Shown here: positions 10,186-19,405 of the stretch, in pieces
Position numbering within the stretch: position 1 is the first letter of the stretch
Layout of the letters: every line of letters begins with the position of its first letter
Program-made: the position numbers and the translations under genes
Notes under the pieces: model-generated
The model's input: only the letters and a program-made list of their open reading frames with translations
The model's database searches: none
What the model was told of the DNA's origin: nothing
Origin: Vreelandella venusta
GTDB taxonomy: Bacteria; Pseudomonadota; Gammaproteobacteria; Pseudomonadales; Halomonadaceae
Direction: 5' to 3'
NCBI RefSeq assembly: GCF_007989605.1
Contig: NZ_BJUL01000009.1
Span: 163,346-227,345, forward strand
Length of the DNA stretch: 64,000 nucleotides

Positions 10186-12087
10186 TTAACGGTTAGCCAA
10201 GTCTTGAACGAAGGAAGGCAATTTGAAGACCCAGAACGAGCCGCCCTGAGCAATCGGCCGGGTCAGTTCAGCCATGTCGCCGCCCCATAGTGGAACTGCA
10301 CCGCCATAGCCTGCAGTAACACCAATGTACTGCTCACCGTCCATCTCCCAAGTAACCGGTGGTGAAATGATGCCGGTGCCTACCTGGAACTTCCAAAGCT
10401 CTTCACCGGTTTCTGCATGGAATGCTTTTAAGTAGCCATCGCCGGTACCGGTAAACACCAGATCACCGTGGGTCGCTAGCACGCCTGCCCACAGCGGCAT
10501 AGGCTCTTTATGCTCCCAGGCGTACTCACCGGTAACCGGATCAACGGCACGCAGAATACCGACGTGGTCGTCGTACATACGTTTAATGCGGAAGCCCATA
10601 CCCAGGTAAGCCGCCCCTTCCACGTACTCAACTTCCTCGGTCCAATAGTCTTCTTTCCAGTGGTTACCCGGCACGTAGAACAGCCCGGTGTCTTCGCTGT
10701 AAGCCATTGGGTTCCAGTTTTTACCCCCCAGGAACGGTGGTGAAACTTCAACCGGCTCAGAACGGGTTTGTCCCTCTTCTAAGCGCGGCGGGCGCTGACC
10801 TTCAGCCTCAACCGGACGGCCAGTTTCCAGGTCGATATGGGTGGCCCAGGTAATGTTATCGACAAATGGGAAGGCGTTAATCAGCTCGCCGTTGGTTCGG
10901 TCAGTGACATAGAAGAAGCCATTACGGTCAGCGTGGGCACCCGCATTCACCGTTTGGCCATTCTCATCTTGGTACTCAAACAAGACGATTTCGTTATTGC
11001 CTGAGAAGTCCCAGGTGTCGTTGGGGGTGTGCTGATAGAACCACTTCACTTCGCCAGTCGAAGGGTCGATACCCAGTTGGCCAGAGGTGTAAAGGCTGTC
11101 GTAGTCAGACGGGTCGCCGTCTTCCGAGGTGCGTGCCCAGCCATTCCAGGGAGCGGGGTTACCGGCACCAATGATGATGGTATTGGTCTCAGGGTCGAAA
11201 CTGGCGCTCTGCCACGGCGCACCGCCACCTTGGCTCCAGGCTTGTACTTTGCCGGTTTCGCTATCGGGGTCATCGGGCCATGAAGGTGCGTTGGCATCGC
11301 CTGTCGGCGTGCTCTCTTCGCCGTTCAAACGTCCCATGTGGCCTTCAACAAAGGGCCGCATCCAAATCTCTTCGCCGGTATCAGGGTCACGGGCATACAG
11401 CTTACCCACAATGCCGAACTCATCTCCCGAAGAGCCATGAATCAGCAATACGCGACCTGTTTCGCTATCTTCGACAATGGTTGGCGCACCGGTCATGGTG
11501 TAGCCCGCGCGGTGATCACCAAAGCGCTCGCGCCACACCACCTCACCGGTATCTTTATTCAGCGCCACGATGCCAGCATCCAGCGTGCCGAAGAACACCT
11601 TATCGCCGTAAATAGCCGCACCGCGGTTCACCACGTCACAGCAGGGGCGAATATCGCTGGGCAGGCGATGGTTGTAGGACCACAGCCGCTGGCCGGTGCG
11701 CGCATCAATTGCAAAAATACGTGAATAGGAGCCGGTGACATAAATAACGCCTTCATGAATCAGCGCCTGAGACTCCTGGCCACGCTGCATTTCATCGCCA
11801 AACGAGTGAGACCACGCGGGGGTCAGCATCTCGACGTTATCGGCGTTAATTTGATCAAGCGGGCTATAGCGCTGCGCCTTCACGCCCATGCCGTACATCA
11901 ACACCGTTTCAGTGTTGTTATGGTCATTGAGAATATCGTCCCAGGTCACCTCGCTGGCGTGGGCTGTCAGCGCAATGCCCCCGACGCCTAAGGCAGAAGC
12001 GTAAGCAACGGCGGCGGTGAGTGTACGCAGGCGAAAGGGCCACGAAATTTTGCGGGCTGACGTGTTGTTATTGATAGCGTCTGTCAT
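10186..12087 (-). CDS. exaA: PQQ-dependent alcohol dehydrogenase (ExaA/PedE type)
   Basis: Periplasmic quinoprotein that oxidises ethanol and related alcohols with PQQ. The start at 12087 gives a signal peptide (residues 1 to about 44, ending THAHA-like TAHA-SEV) and is preceded by GGATGGAAAACCC. The mature protein is an eight-bladed propeller of about 590 residues. Key features are the vicinal cysteine pair C149-C150 (RPCCDVV) and tryptophan-docking repeats such as DARTGQRLW, DKDTGEVVW-like and DPDTGEEIW. The catalytic D360 stands in NDTWDFSGNNE. Residue 362, two after the catalytic Asp, is Ser rather than Asp, as in calcium enzymes and unlike lanthanide XoxF/PedH types. It is divergent from the cytochrome c-550 gene, its likely electron acceptor. 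Confidence 0.95.
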   Translation of the reverse strand: MTDAINNNTSARKISWPFRLRTLTAAVAYASALGVGGIALTAHASEVTWDDILNDHNNTETVLMYGMGVKAQRYSPLDQINADNVEMLTPAWSHSFGDEMQRGQESQALIHEGVIYVTGSYSRIFAIDARTGQRLWSYNHRLPSDIRPCCDVVNRGAAIYGDKVFFGTLDAGIVALNKDTGEVVWRERFGDHRAGYTMTGAPTIVEDSETGRVLLIHGSSGDEFGIVGKLYARDPDTGEEIWMRPFVEGHMGRLNGEESTPTGDANAPSWPDDPDSETGKVQAWSQGGGAPWQSASFDPETNTIIIGAGNPAPWNGWARTSEDGDPSDYDSLYTSGQLGIDPSTGEVKWFYQHTPNDTWDFSGNNEIVLFEYQDENGQTVNAGAHADRNGFFYVTDRTNGELINAFPFVDNITWATHIDLETGRPVEAEGQRPPRLEEGQTRSEPVEVSPPFLGGKNWNPMAYSEDTGLFYVPGNHWKEDYWTEEVEYVEGAAYLGMGFRIKRMYDDHVGILRAVDPVTGEYAWEHKEPMPLWAGVLATHGDLVFTGTGDGYLKAFHAETGEELWKFQVGTGIISPPVTWEMDGEQYIGVTAGYGGAVPLWGGDMAELTRPIAQGGSFWVFKLPSFVQDLANR

Positions 12088-12348
12088 GGGTTTTCCATCC
12101 GAGTAATGATCACAATGCAATGGCTGCAAAGCGGCCAAGCTGCTGCTTGCGTGGTGCCAGCAAGACTAAGTCCAGCTTAGAAGCTCGGATAACAAACCAA
12201 TCTACCCCTCCAGTCGCGTTCTCATCCTGATTTAGCACTACTTCCAAAGGATGATCCTAGCGATGCCTAAGGTGCTATAGGTTCGGAAGGCCTGCCTGCC
12301 TAAGCTCACTCAAGTGACGATACATTGATCCCCTGAGGAGCATTTCCC
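12088..12348. promoter_or_regulatory. Divergent exaA / cytochrome c-550 promoter region
   Basis: This 261-bp region separates exaA from the oppositely transcribed pedF-type cytochrome operon and must contain both promoters. It holds two small inverted repeats, CTAAG-TCCAG-CTTAG (12166-12180) and AGGAT-G-ATCCT (12248-12258). Either could bind the ErbR/AgmR-type regulator encoded at 21607-22278, but the binding site is not known to me. GAGGAGCATTTCCC precedes the cytochrome ATG. Confidence 0.45.
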
Positions 12349-12855
12349 ATGACCATTACAAAAACCGCACTTAAAGAAACCGTACTGGCAAAAACAATCT
12401 CCGCAACATTGCCCGTACGCCTCAGTGGCCAAGTGGGCGCTATCGCTGTTGCCGCGTTGCTGGCCTCACCGTTGGCCTGGTCTCACGGCAGCGTGACTCC
12501 TCAAGCCGTTGATATTAAAGACCTCGAACGCTTAGGCGACGAATGGCGGGAAGAGAACCCCTACCGTGATCACCCCCAGCAAGAACTTGCCATCGATATC
12601 GGTGCCCGCGCCTACAATAGCAACTGCGCCGCTTGCCACGGGCTAGAAGCGAAATCCGGCGGCATCGCTCCCGACCTACGCGAACTGGAAAATGGCCCAT
12701 GGGGCGATGAGTGGTTCAAAGAGTTGGTCACCAATGGTTCCGAACGCAACGGCCGAGTGCTAATGCCGCGCATGTCCGACTACGTTAGCCAAGAAGGGCT
12801 GTGGGCCATTCGCACTTGGTTAGAAACGGTCAGCATGGAAACTACCGGACAATAA
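12349..12855 (+). CDS. pedF: Cytochrome c-550 (PedF type)
   Basis: Soluble periplasmic monoheme cytochrome c that takes electrons from the quinoprotein alcohol dehydrogenase. The 168-residue precursor has a long N-region and a signal peptide ending SPLAWSHG. The mature start HGSVTPQAVD and the following GDEWREENPYR are typical of the PedF subfamily. The heme motif is C93-A-A-C96-H97 and the axial methionine lies in VLMPRMSDYV. It is the first gene of the plus-strand operon and faces exaA, as exaB does in Pseudomonas aeruginosa, although its sequence resembles PedF more than ExaB. Confidence 0.92.
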   Translation: MTITKTALKETVLAKTISATLPVRLSGQVGAIAVAALLASPLAWSHGSVTPQAVDIKDLERLGDEWREENPYRDHPQQELAIDIGARAYNSNCAACHGLEAKSGGIAPDLRELENGPWGDEWFKELVTNGSERNGRVLMPRMSDYVSQEGLWAIRTWLETVSMETTGQ

Positions 12856-12875
12856 CCCCAACGCTGGGAGGCACT

Positions 12876-13715
12876 ATGGCAACCCTAACCGCCATCATCA
12901 CGTTACAACGGCTCGCCGCGACGTTCGCCGCCCCACTTGCCCTTCCACTCGCGGCGCTTTGCTGGCTGCTGCTCGTACTGCCGACCACCGCGCTAGCCAC
13001 TGCGAGCACGATTGAACAGGATCCATTTAACTCATTTATGTGGCCTGTGTACCGCGAGCGCTTTCTGGGCGATGCCCCCGTGGTGTTTGATGATCGCGTC
13101 ATCGTTAACGCGCCGGGGTTCGCCGAAGACTCAGGACAAGTGCCCCTTGAACTAGACGCCAGCGCCTTAGAAGCCAGCGGCGAGCCGATCACTGACATTA
13201 TTGCCTGGGTGGATCTCAACCCGATTCCCCGCCTGTTCCGCTACTCCCCGATGAGCCATGGATTAGCCAAGCTGTCGCTAAATATTCGCTTGGAACAGGC
13301 CTCCGCGGTGCGCGTAGCAGTGAAACAGGGCGATACCTGGCATGTGGGCGGCACCTACATTGAAGCGGAAGGCGGTGGCTGCACCACACCCGGCATTGCC
13401 AGCGCTGACACCGATTGGGAAACCACCTTCGGCGAGCTGCAGGGTCGGCTGTTTGCCAATGAGGACGAACAGCGCCTGCGGGTGCGCCTTTCTCACCCCA
13501 TGGACAGCGGCTTAATCCCCAGCCAGCCTGCCTTTTATGTGCAGTCGTTTGAACTGTTGGATCAGCAGGGCCAGCAAGTAGCCGCTCTGGATATTGAAGC
13601 ATCGGTGAGCGCCAACCCCACCTTAGGGCTGCATATGCGCCCCTCACCGGGTGGTTATGTGATTGGCGCACGGGATAACAATGGCAACCGCTTTTCTATT
13701 GGTCTGCAGCCATGA
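12876..13715 (+). CDS. Quinoprotein dehydrogenase-associated SoxYZ-like carrier
   Basis: Exported fusion of SoxY-like and SoxZ-like domains found beside PQQ dehydrogenases. The start at 12876 has GGGAGGCACT in front and gives a signal peptide (ALPLAALCWLLLVLPTTALA). The SoxY-like half ends in GGGCTTPGI at about residues 166-174, which resembles the carrier-arm Gly-Gly-Cys of SoxY but lies internally. The SoxZ-like half (VRLSHPMDSGLIPS, ANPTLGLHMRPSP) follows. It is 279 residues long. It overlaps the next gene by 4 nt (ATGA), so the two are translationally coupled. Its cargo is unknown; association with quinoprotein electron relay is established only by genomic context. Confidence 0.88.
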   Translation: MATLTAIITLQRLAATFAAPLALPLAALCWLLLVLPTTALATASTIEQDPFNSFMWPVYRERFLGDAPVVFDDRVIVNAPGFAEDSGQVPLELDASALEASGEPITDIIAWVDLNPIPRLFRYSPMSHGLAKLSLNIRLEQASAVRVAVKQGDTWHVGGTYIEAEGGGCTTPGIASADTDWETTFGELQGRLFANEDEQRLRVRLSHPMDSGLIPSQPAFYVQSFELLDQQGQQVAALDIEASVSANPTLGLHMRPSPGGYVIGARDNNGNRFSIGLQP

Positions 13716-14656
13716 AAGCCTGTTTTCTGGCCACCTTCAGTTCCTTGCTAATCACGCCGCTGGCAGCCAGCGAACCGGTGATGTTCTGCGAACGTCCACT
13801 AACCGCCCAAGCGGTCGCGGAAAACACCTGGATGGTGGAAGGCGTAAGAGAAGAGCTCTCCACCAGCAACTGCGGCCATATTGGCAACCAAGCGTTTATT
13901 GCTACGCCCAGTGGTGTCATCCTTATCGACAGCGGCAGCAGCCCACACTTCGGCGAAGCACTCAAGACACTGATTGCGCAGCACACCGCTCAACCCGTAC
14001 GCTGGGTGCTGAATACCCATCACCATCCTGACCACTTTTTTGGTAATGCCGCCTTCGACGAGGCCCAGCACCTCACCCTAGCCAGCACTCGTGCGTTGAT
14101 GGCTCGCGACCGGGACGCACTGATCGATAATGTAGCGCGGCTGACTGGGTTTAGTGTAGAGCACTCGTCTATTACCCTACCCAGCGCGATCGAAGCAGGT
14201 GAGATAACTCTTGGCAACTACCCGCTCACGCTTTTCGCCATGAGTGGCCATAGCGGTGGTGATCTGGTGATTATGGACCATGCCACCGGCGTGCTGTTTT
14301 TAGGCGACATGGGCTTCTATCAACGTGCTGCCGCCACCGCACACACACCAAGCCTGCAACAGTGGCAGGAAGAACTGAATGATCTGCGCGCGCTCAACGC
14401 CAGCACCGCAGTACCGGGTCACGGCCCCAGTGCGCCGCCCGAAACGATCATTGGTCAAACCTCGCATTACCTGGAATGGCTAGACCAACGTCTCAGCGAT
14501 GTGGCTAGCGAAGGGCTCGGTGCCAATCATGCCTTGGCCGTTGAAATTCCCGACATGTTTAGCACCATGGCACTCAGCGAATATGAGTTCACCCGCAGCG
14601 TAATGCAGCTTTACCCACGCTACGAAGCACGGTTGCTGTGGGGCGCCCCACACTAA
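13712..14656 (+). CDS. Quinoprotein relay system zinc metallohydrolase
   Basis: Exported metallo-beta-lactamase-fold hydrolase of the quinoprotein relay group. The 20-residue signal peptide (MKACFLATFSSLLITPLAAS) is followed by NTWMVEG. The dinuclear zinc motif H103-H-H105-P-D107-H108 stands in NTHHHPDHFFGN, with further ligands in SGHSGGD and PGHGPS. The 314-residue length is normal. It starts within the stop of the SoxYZ-like gene (ATGA). By analogy with SoxB/glyoxalase II it may hydrolyse something bound to the carrier, but the substrate is unknown. Confidence 0.88.
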   Translation: MKACFLATFSSLLITPLAASEPVMFCERPLTAQAVAENTWMVEGVREELSTSNCGHIGNQAFIATPSGVILIDSGSSPHFGEALKTLIAQHTAQPVRWVLNTHHHPDHFFGNAAFDEAQHLTLASTRALMARDRDALIDNVARLTGFSVEHSSITLPSAIEAGEITLGNYPLTLFAMSGHSGGDLVIMDHATGVLFLGDMGFYQRAAATAHTPSLQQWQEELNDLRALNASTAVPGHGPSAPPETIIGQTSHYLEWLDQRLSDVASEGLGANHALAVEIPDMFSTMALSEYEFTRSVMQLYPRYEARLLWGAPH

Positions 14657-14667
14657 GGAGCACGCCT

Positions 14668-16488
14668 ATGCTGCTTACCCTGGCAGATGCCGCCGAGCCC
14701 ACTGACACTTTGGCCGAGTTACATAGCGACGCCCAAGCTATTTACTGGCTCGCACGCTCCCCGAAAACGGGCGACATGCAACTTTGGCAGTGGCGCGCCG
14801 ACAGCAACGAGACGCCGCGCTGTGTAGTAGAAGATGCCGTGGGTAGCCGTGTAAATCAGTACGGCGGCGGCAGCTACACGCCCTTGCTAGCGGATGTCGT
14901 ATGGGTTCGCCAGCACGATCAAGCCATCATGCAGCTCGACCGCCACGCTGTAAGCCACTGCTGGCAACAGCGCCCGCAAACAGCCTACGGCGGGCTATGC
15001 GCCGACCCTAAGCGTCAGCGAGTGATTGCGGTAGAAGAGGATCATCAAGGTCAACGGCTGGTCGCCTTTACTAACAGCAGCAGAATAGGCGATAACAGGC
15101 AAGTGTTGGCTGAAGGCGCTGACTTCTATGGCGCAGCGGTATTAAGCGATGATGGCAACTACCTCGCCTGGGTCAGTTGGTCGCTGCCACACATGCCTTG
15201 GCAACGCAGCCAGCTACATCTCGCACGGGTGACCACGACAGGTCAGCTTGAAGTACTGGAGCATTGGGATTTTGGCGCAGCGATTAGCCAGCCACAGTTT
15301 GGGCCCCGCAACGCGCTGATCTGTATGAGCGATCACGCTGGCTGGTGGCAACCCTGGCAGGTAAATTTGGCCACCCCTGTGTGCCTGAGCAGTGCCCCGG
15401 TTGACCACATCACCACACCGTGGCAACTGGGTGAGCGCCAGCATCTATGGCGAGACAATCGGCAGGTTTACTGCCAACTGCACCAGGGGGCAGCTCAGCT
15501 TTATCGCCGTTGCGGCGAGCAGGTGGAAACCCTGTTACCAGCCCCCGGCCGCGTGGCAAGCATCACGTTAGCCAAGCACGGTGACTACGCCATTGTGCAA
15601 AGCGCCACCAGCGGCGCTCAGCTGATACGCTTCAATGACAATGGCTCACGCAACTGCCTAGTGGGTAAGGTCGAGGGTAACGTAACAGGAAGCCTAGCGA
15701 CTGCAAACGCTGCCAGCGCACAATGGCTGGAAACCCCTGTTGGCAACGAAGGCGAAACGGTTCACGGCTTTTTCTACACAGCCTTAGCCAACCGCGCTGC
15801 GCCGCTGATTGTACGCGTTCATGGCGGGCCCACCGCCGCCGCCTACCCTATTTACGACCCACTGGTAGCCTATTGGCAACAGCAGGGCTTTCACGTATTG
15901 GATATCAACCCCCGTGGCAGCGGCAATTTTGGCCGCCGCTATCGCGAATGCTTAGCCGGCCAGTGGGGCATCAGCGATACCCACGATGTCATCGCCCTAG
16001 TTAACGCCGCCTGCGCAAGATTTGCGGTCGATACAGCGCGCTGCTTTATTCGTGGCCAAAGCGCTGGCGGGTTGACTGCTCTTAATGCCTTGGCGGCCAC
16101 GCCGCTATTTGCTGCGGCCACTAGCCTGTACGGAGTCACCGATGCATTAACGTTAGCGGCACAAACACACCGCTTTGAATCCGGTTACCTGGGCTGGCTA
16201 ATCGGAGACGAGACCCAGCTCGCCCAGCGCAGCCCTAGCTACCACGTCGCCCGTTGCCAGCGCCCATTACGGGCACTGTTTATCCAGGGTGGCAAAGACG
16301 CCGTCGTGGTGCCAGAACAAACTCATGCCATGGCGCGGCATATCGAACTCCACGGTGGCGAGGCACAAACACTGCTGTTTGATAACGAGTATCACGGCAT
16401 TCGCCACCCCAACGCTCGCCAAACCATGCTGGCCCGCGAGCTAGCCTTTTATCAATCTAGCCACCTAACGACAGCACCAAGGTCGTAG
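14668..16488 (+). CDS. pqqH: S9-family prolyl oligopeptidase-like peptidase PqqH
   Basis: Cytoplasmic serine peptidase with an N-terminal propeller of about 360 residues and a C-terminal alpha/beta-hydrolase domain. The nucleophile stands in RGQSAGGLT, the acid in GGKDAVVVPEQ, and the histidine in EYHGIRHPN. The oxyanion region RVHGGPTAAAYP is present. The start at 14668 is preferred over the ATG 10 codons upstream because GGAGCACGCCT precedes it. At 606 residues it matches the peptidase called PqqH that lies between pqqE and ercA in Pseudomonas. A role in trimming PqqA fragments is plausible but unproven here, and a separate PqqF peptidase is also encoded. Confidence 0.85.
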   Translation: MLLTLADAAEPTDTLAELHSDAQAIYWLARSPKTGDMQLWQWRADSNETPRCVVEDAVGSRVNQYGGGSYTPLLADVVWVRQHDQAIMQLDRHAVSHCWQQRPQTAYGGLCADPKRQRVIAVEEDHQGQRLVAFTNSSRIGDNRQVLAEGADFYGAAVLSDDGNYLAWVSWSLPHMPWQRSQLHLARVTTTGQLEVLEHWDFGAAISQPQFGPRNALICMSDHAGWWQPWQVNLATPVCLSSAPVDHITTPWQLGERQHLWRDNRQVYCQLHQGAAQLYRRCGEQVETLLPAPGRVASITLAKHGDYAIVQSATSGAQLIRFNDNGSRNCLVGKVEGNVTGSLATANAASAQWLETPVGNEGETVHGFFYTALANRAAPLIVRVHGGPTAAAYPIYDPLVAYWQQQGFHVLDINPRGSGNFGRRYRECLAGQWGISDTHDVIALVNAACARFAVDTARCFIRGQSAGGLTALNALAATPLFAAATSLYGVTDALTLAAQTHRFESGYLGWLIGDETQLAQRSPSYHVARCQRPLRALFIQGGKDAVVVPEQTHAMARHIELHGGEAQTLLFDNEYHGIRHPNARQTMLARELAFYQSSHLTTAPRS

Positions 16489-16547
16489 CGCAACAATCCC
16501 TGAAGGTGCTTAAGATAATGGTTAACAACGATAAACGAGACCGCCCC

Positions 16548-17711
16548 ATGACTTCGCCGCTCACACAACTTCGTAAGTTTGTCGCTCCTGAAATTATTTT
16601 TGGCGACGGGGCGCGCCACGCGGCGGGCAACTACGCCACGACATTCGGGGCAGAAAAGGTACTCCTGGTCTCCGACCCCGGCGTGCTGCTGGCGGGTTGG
16701 GTCGCCGATATTGAAGCCAAGCTGCTGGAAGCCAATATTGCCGTTGAGCGCTTTACCGCCGTATCACCTAACCCACGGGTCGATGAGATTATGGCCGGTG
16801 CCGAGGTCTACCGTGAAACAGGCTGCAAAGCAATTGTGGCAGTGGGCGGCGGCAGCCCCATGGACTGCGCCAAAGGGATTGGCATCGTCACCGCCCACGG
16901 TGGCCACATTCTTGATTTTGAAGGTGTGGATACGATTAGCGTGCCCATTCCGCCGCTAATTTTCATTCCCTCAACTGCGGGCACGTCGGCGGATATTTCC
17001 CAGTTTGCGATTATTTCCGACCAACAGCGACGCATGAAATTCTCAATCATCAGCAAAGCCGTGGTGCCGGATGTGTCGCTGATCGACCCAGAAGTCACCA
17101 TGACCATGTCGCCCTATCTCACTGCGTGTACCGGGGTCGATGCGCTGGTGCATGCTATCGAAGCGTTTGTTTCAACCGGTAGCGGCCCGCTTACCGATGC
17201 CCATGCCTTAGAAGCCATGCGCTTAATCAGCAGCCATCTTGAAGCACTGGTGGCGAACCCGGCCGACGGCGAGCTGCGTGCCCAGGTAATGCTGGGCAGT
17301 ATGCAAGCAGGGCTGGCGTTTTCAAACGCCATTTTGGGCGCGGTACATGCGATGTCCCATAGTTTAGGTGGCTTCCTGGATTTACCCCACGGCTTATGCA
17401 ATGCCATGCTGCTAGAGCACGTGGTGGCTTATAACTACGAAGCCGCCCCTGACCGCTTTAAGCGGGTTGCCGAGGCCGTAGGTATCGACTGTCGGGGGTT
17501 GTCGCAGCAGCAGATCAAAAAAGCCCTGTTTCAGTACTTAGTCGACTTAAAACATGCCGTTGGCCTAGGCGGAACCCTTGGCGTGATGGGCGTCTCGCGT
17601 AGCGACGTGCCTTTTCTCACCAACCATGCGCTGGGTGATCCCTGCATCCTGACCAATCCACGGCGTTCCAGCTCAAGAGACGTGGCGGTGGTTTACGAAG
17701 AGGCACTATGA
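16548..17711 (+). CDS. ercA: Iron-containing alcohol dehydrogenase ErcA
   Basis: Group III NAD-dependent iron alcohol dehydrogenase homologue that acts in regulation of ethanol oxidation in pseudomonads. The sequence shows the nucleotide motif AVGGGSPMDCAKG and the metal-binding region HAMSHSLGGFLDLPHGLCNAMLLEHV, with conserved His residues. The start at 16548 gives 387 residues beginning MTSPLTQLRKFVAPEIIFG. An ATG at 16518 with GAAGGTG further upstream is also possible and would add 10 residues. The gene lies 59 nt after pqqH and overlaps ercS by 4 nt (ATGA), exactly the ercA-ercS arrangement of Pseudomonas aeruginosa. Confidence 0.9.
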   Translation: MTSPLTQLRKFVAPEIIFGDGARHAAGNYATTFGAEKVLLVSDPGVLLAGWVADIEAKLLEANIAVERFTAVSPNPRVDEIMAGAEVYRETGCKAIVAVGGGSPMDCAKGIGIVTAHGGHILDFEGVDTISVPIPPLIFIPSTAGTSADISQFAIISDQQRRMKFSIISKAVVPDVSLIDPEVTMTMSPYLTACTGVDALVHAIEAFVSTGSGPLTDAHALEAMRLISSHLEALVANPADGELRAQVMLGSMQAGLAFSNAILGAVHAMSHSLGGFLDLPHGLCNAMLLEHVVAYNYEAAPDRFKRVAEAVGIDCRGLSQQQIKKALFQYLVDLKHAVGLGGTLGVMGVSRSDVPFLTNHALGDPCILTNPRRSSSRDVAVVYEEAL

Positions 17712-19405
17712 AAAAAGCCAGCGATCCCTCGGGCTTTTCGGTCAGTGACCTGCTTGGGCTTGGCCAGCAGTCGGCGCGTAAAAGCTACTATCGCGAGCTT
17801 TCCGTACGCTTAGAAGAGCTTGAGGTGGAGCGCAACCGCTATAAATGGCTGTTCGAAAACGCGCTACACGGTATTTTTCAGGCATCGCTATCCGGCAAAC
17901 TGCGCGCCGCTAACCCGGCGCTATCCGCCATGCTTGATGATAGTAGCGTGGAGCATACACTTGAGCGCTGCGCGCGCTTTGACGCGCTGTTTGTTAACGC
18001 ATCTACTGGGCAACAACTACGCGACCTGCTACTTGCGCAAGGCCACGTAACCGGCCAAACCACCTGGCTACAGGGCGCATCCGGGCATCAGGTACCCGTG
18101 GCAATTACCCTAATACGTAAGCCCGCCGAGCTTGCCGGAGACGAAGACCTGATCGAAGGCTTTGTGGCGGATATTACCGAGCGCGAGCGCGCGCGCCAGC
18201 ATTTAGAAACCCTCAACGCCCATTTGGAAGCCCGGGTCGTTGACCGCACCCAAGCGCTTGAACGGCTCAACGAGGAGCTTAGAAGCGCTCGCGATGCCGC
18301 AGAGTTTGCTAACCAAAGTAAAGACCGCTATCTAGCCGCCGCTAGCCATGACCTGCTTCAACCCATGAACGCTGCACGCTTATTGGTGGCCTCGCTACAG
18401 GAACGGCTGACCGACAGCGAGAACCTGTCTTTGATTGAGAGTGTGCAAAACTCATTGGAAGGCGCCGAAGCGATTCTTTCCGATCTGCTGGATATTTCAC
18501 GGCTAGATCACGGCCAAGTGCAGCCACAACTACGCCACTTTAAAATCGACGATATCCTCAGCAGTCTGGCGGATGAATTTTCCCCGGTGGCGCAACGTAA
18601 GGGGCTAACGCTGCGCTACGTGCCTTCTCATCAAGCGGTAACCAGCGACCCTTATCTACTCAGCCGCATTGTGCGCAACTTTCTTGCTAACGCCTGCCGC
18701 TATACCCACCGCGGTGGCATCTGCCTAGGTGTCCGCCGCCATAACGACGACAGCCTGGCCGTGCAGGTTGTCGATAGTGGTATTGGTATTCCCGAAAGTG
18801 ACTATCAGCTTATTTTTCGCGAGTTTCACCAACTTAACGCTACCCGTGCACGGGACCGCCAGGGCGTTGGCCTGGGGCTTGCCATTGTCGAACGGATTAG
18901 CCAGCGCCTTGAACATCCGCTCTCTGTGCATTCTGCCCCCGGCCAAGGCTCGTGCTTTGCTGTTACGGTGCCGCGTGCCAGCGCTATTTCCTTTAGCCAA
19001 GCCCCCGCTCCCAGCGCGCCGCTCTCCGCTGGCGATGAGTTTGAAGGGCTTCGCGTGCTGATCCTGGATAATGAACCAACGATTTTGCAAGGCATGGCGC
19101 TGCTGTTAAGTGAATGGCAGATCAGTTGCGATACTGCCCTGGATGTCGATACCGCTAAAGCCTGTCAGGAAGCACCGGATATGCTGCTGGTCGACCTGCA
19201 CTTAGATGACAATATGACCGGCCTGGAGGCTATTCGCCAACTTCGCCAGCACTGGCACGACCCGCACCTGCCAGCCGCTATTCTCAGCGCCGACCGCTCT
19301 GACCACTGGCAAAGGCGACTACGCCATGCTGGCGTGCCGCAGTTAAACAAACCCGTTCGTCCCGGCAAACTACGCGCGCTGCTGCGCAGCCTGCTCAATG
19401 GCTAA
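17708..19405 (+). CDS. ercS: Hybrid sensor histidine kinase ErcS
   Basis: Cytoplasmic hybrid kinase of 565 residues with no membrane segment. It has a coiled region (about 25-48), a PAS domain (about 45-160, ending FVADITERERARQHLE) and a coiled coil (160-205). The HisKA domain carries phospho-acceptor H214 (AASHDLLQPMNAAR), and the HATPase follows (NFLANACRYT, DSGIGIPE, GVGLGLAI). A C-terminal receiver (about 448-563) has acceptor D496 in LLVDLHLD. It overlaps ercA by 4 nt and pqqF by 8 nt. By analogy to ErcS it senses alcohol metabolism and signals to the ErbR-type regulator at 21607-22278; that partnership is inferred from context. Confidence 0.9.
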   Translation: MKKASDPSGFSVSDLLGLGQQSARKSYYRELSVRLEELEVERNRYKWLFENALHGIFQASLSGKLRAANPALSAMLDDSSVEHTLERCARFDALFVNASTGQQLRDLLLAQGHVTGQTTWLQGASGHQVPVAITLIRKPAELAGDEDLIEGFVADITERERARQHLETLNAHLEARVVDRTQALERLNEELRSARDAAEFANQSKDRYLAAASHDLLQPMNAARLLVASLQERLTDSENLSLIESVQNSLEGAEAILSDLLDISRLDHGQVQPQLRHFKIDDILSSLADEFSPVAQRKGLTLRYVPSHQAVTSDPYLLSRIVRNFLANACRYTHRGGICLGVRRHNDDSLAVQVVDSGIGIPESDYQLIFREFHQLNATRARDRQGVGLGLAIVERISQRLEHPLSVHSAPGQGSCFAVTVPRASAISFSQAPAPSAPLSAGDEFEGLRVLILDNEPTILQGMALLLSEWQISCDTALDVDTAKACQEAPDMLLVDLHLDDNMTGLEAIRQLRQHWHDPHLPAAILSADRSDHWQRRLRHAGVPQLNKPVRPGKLRALLRSLLNG

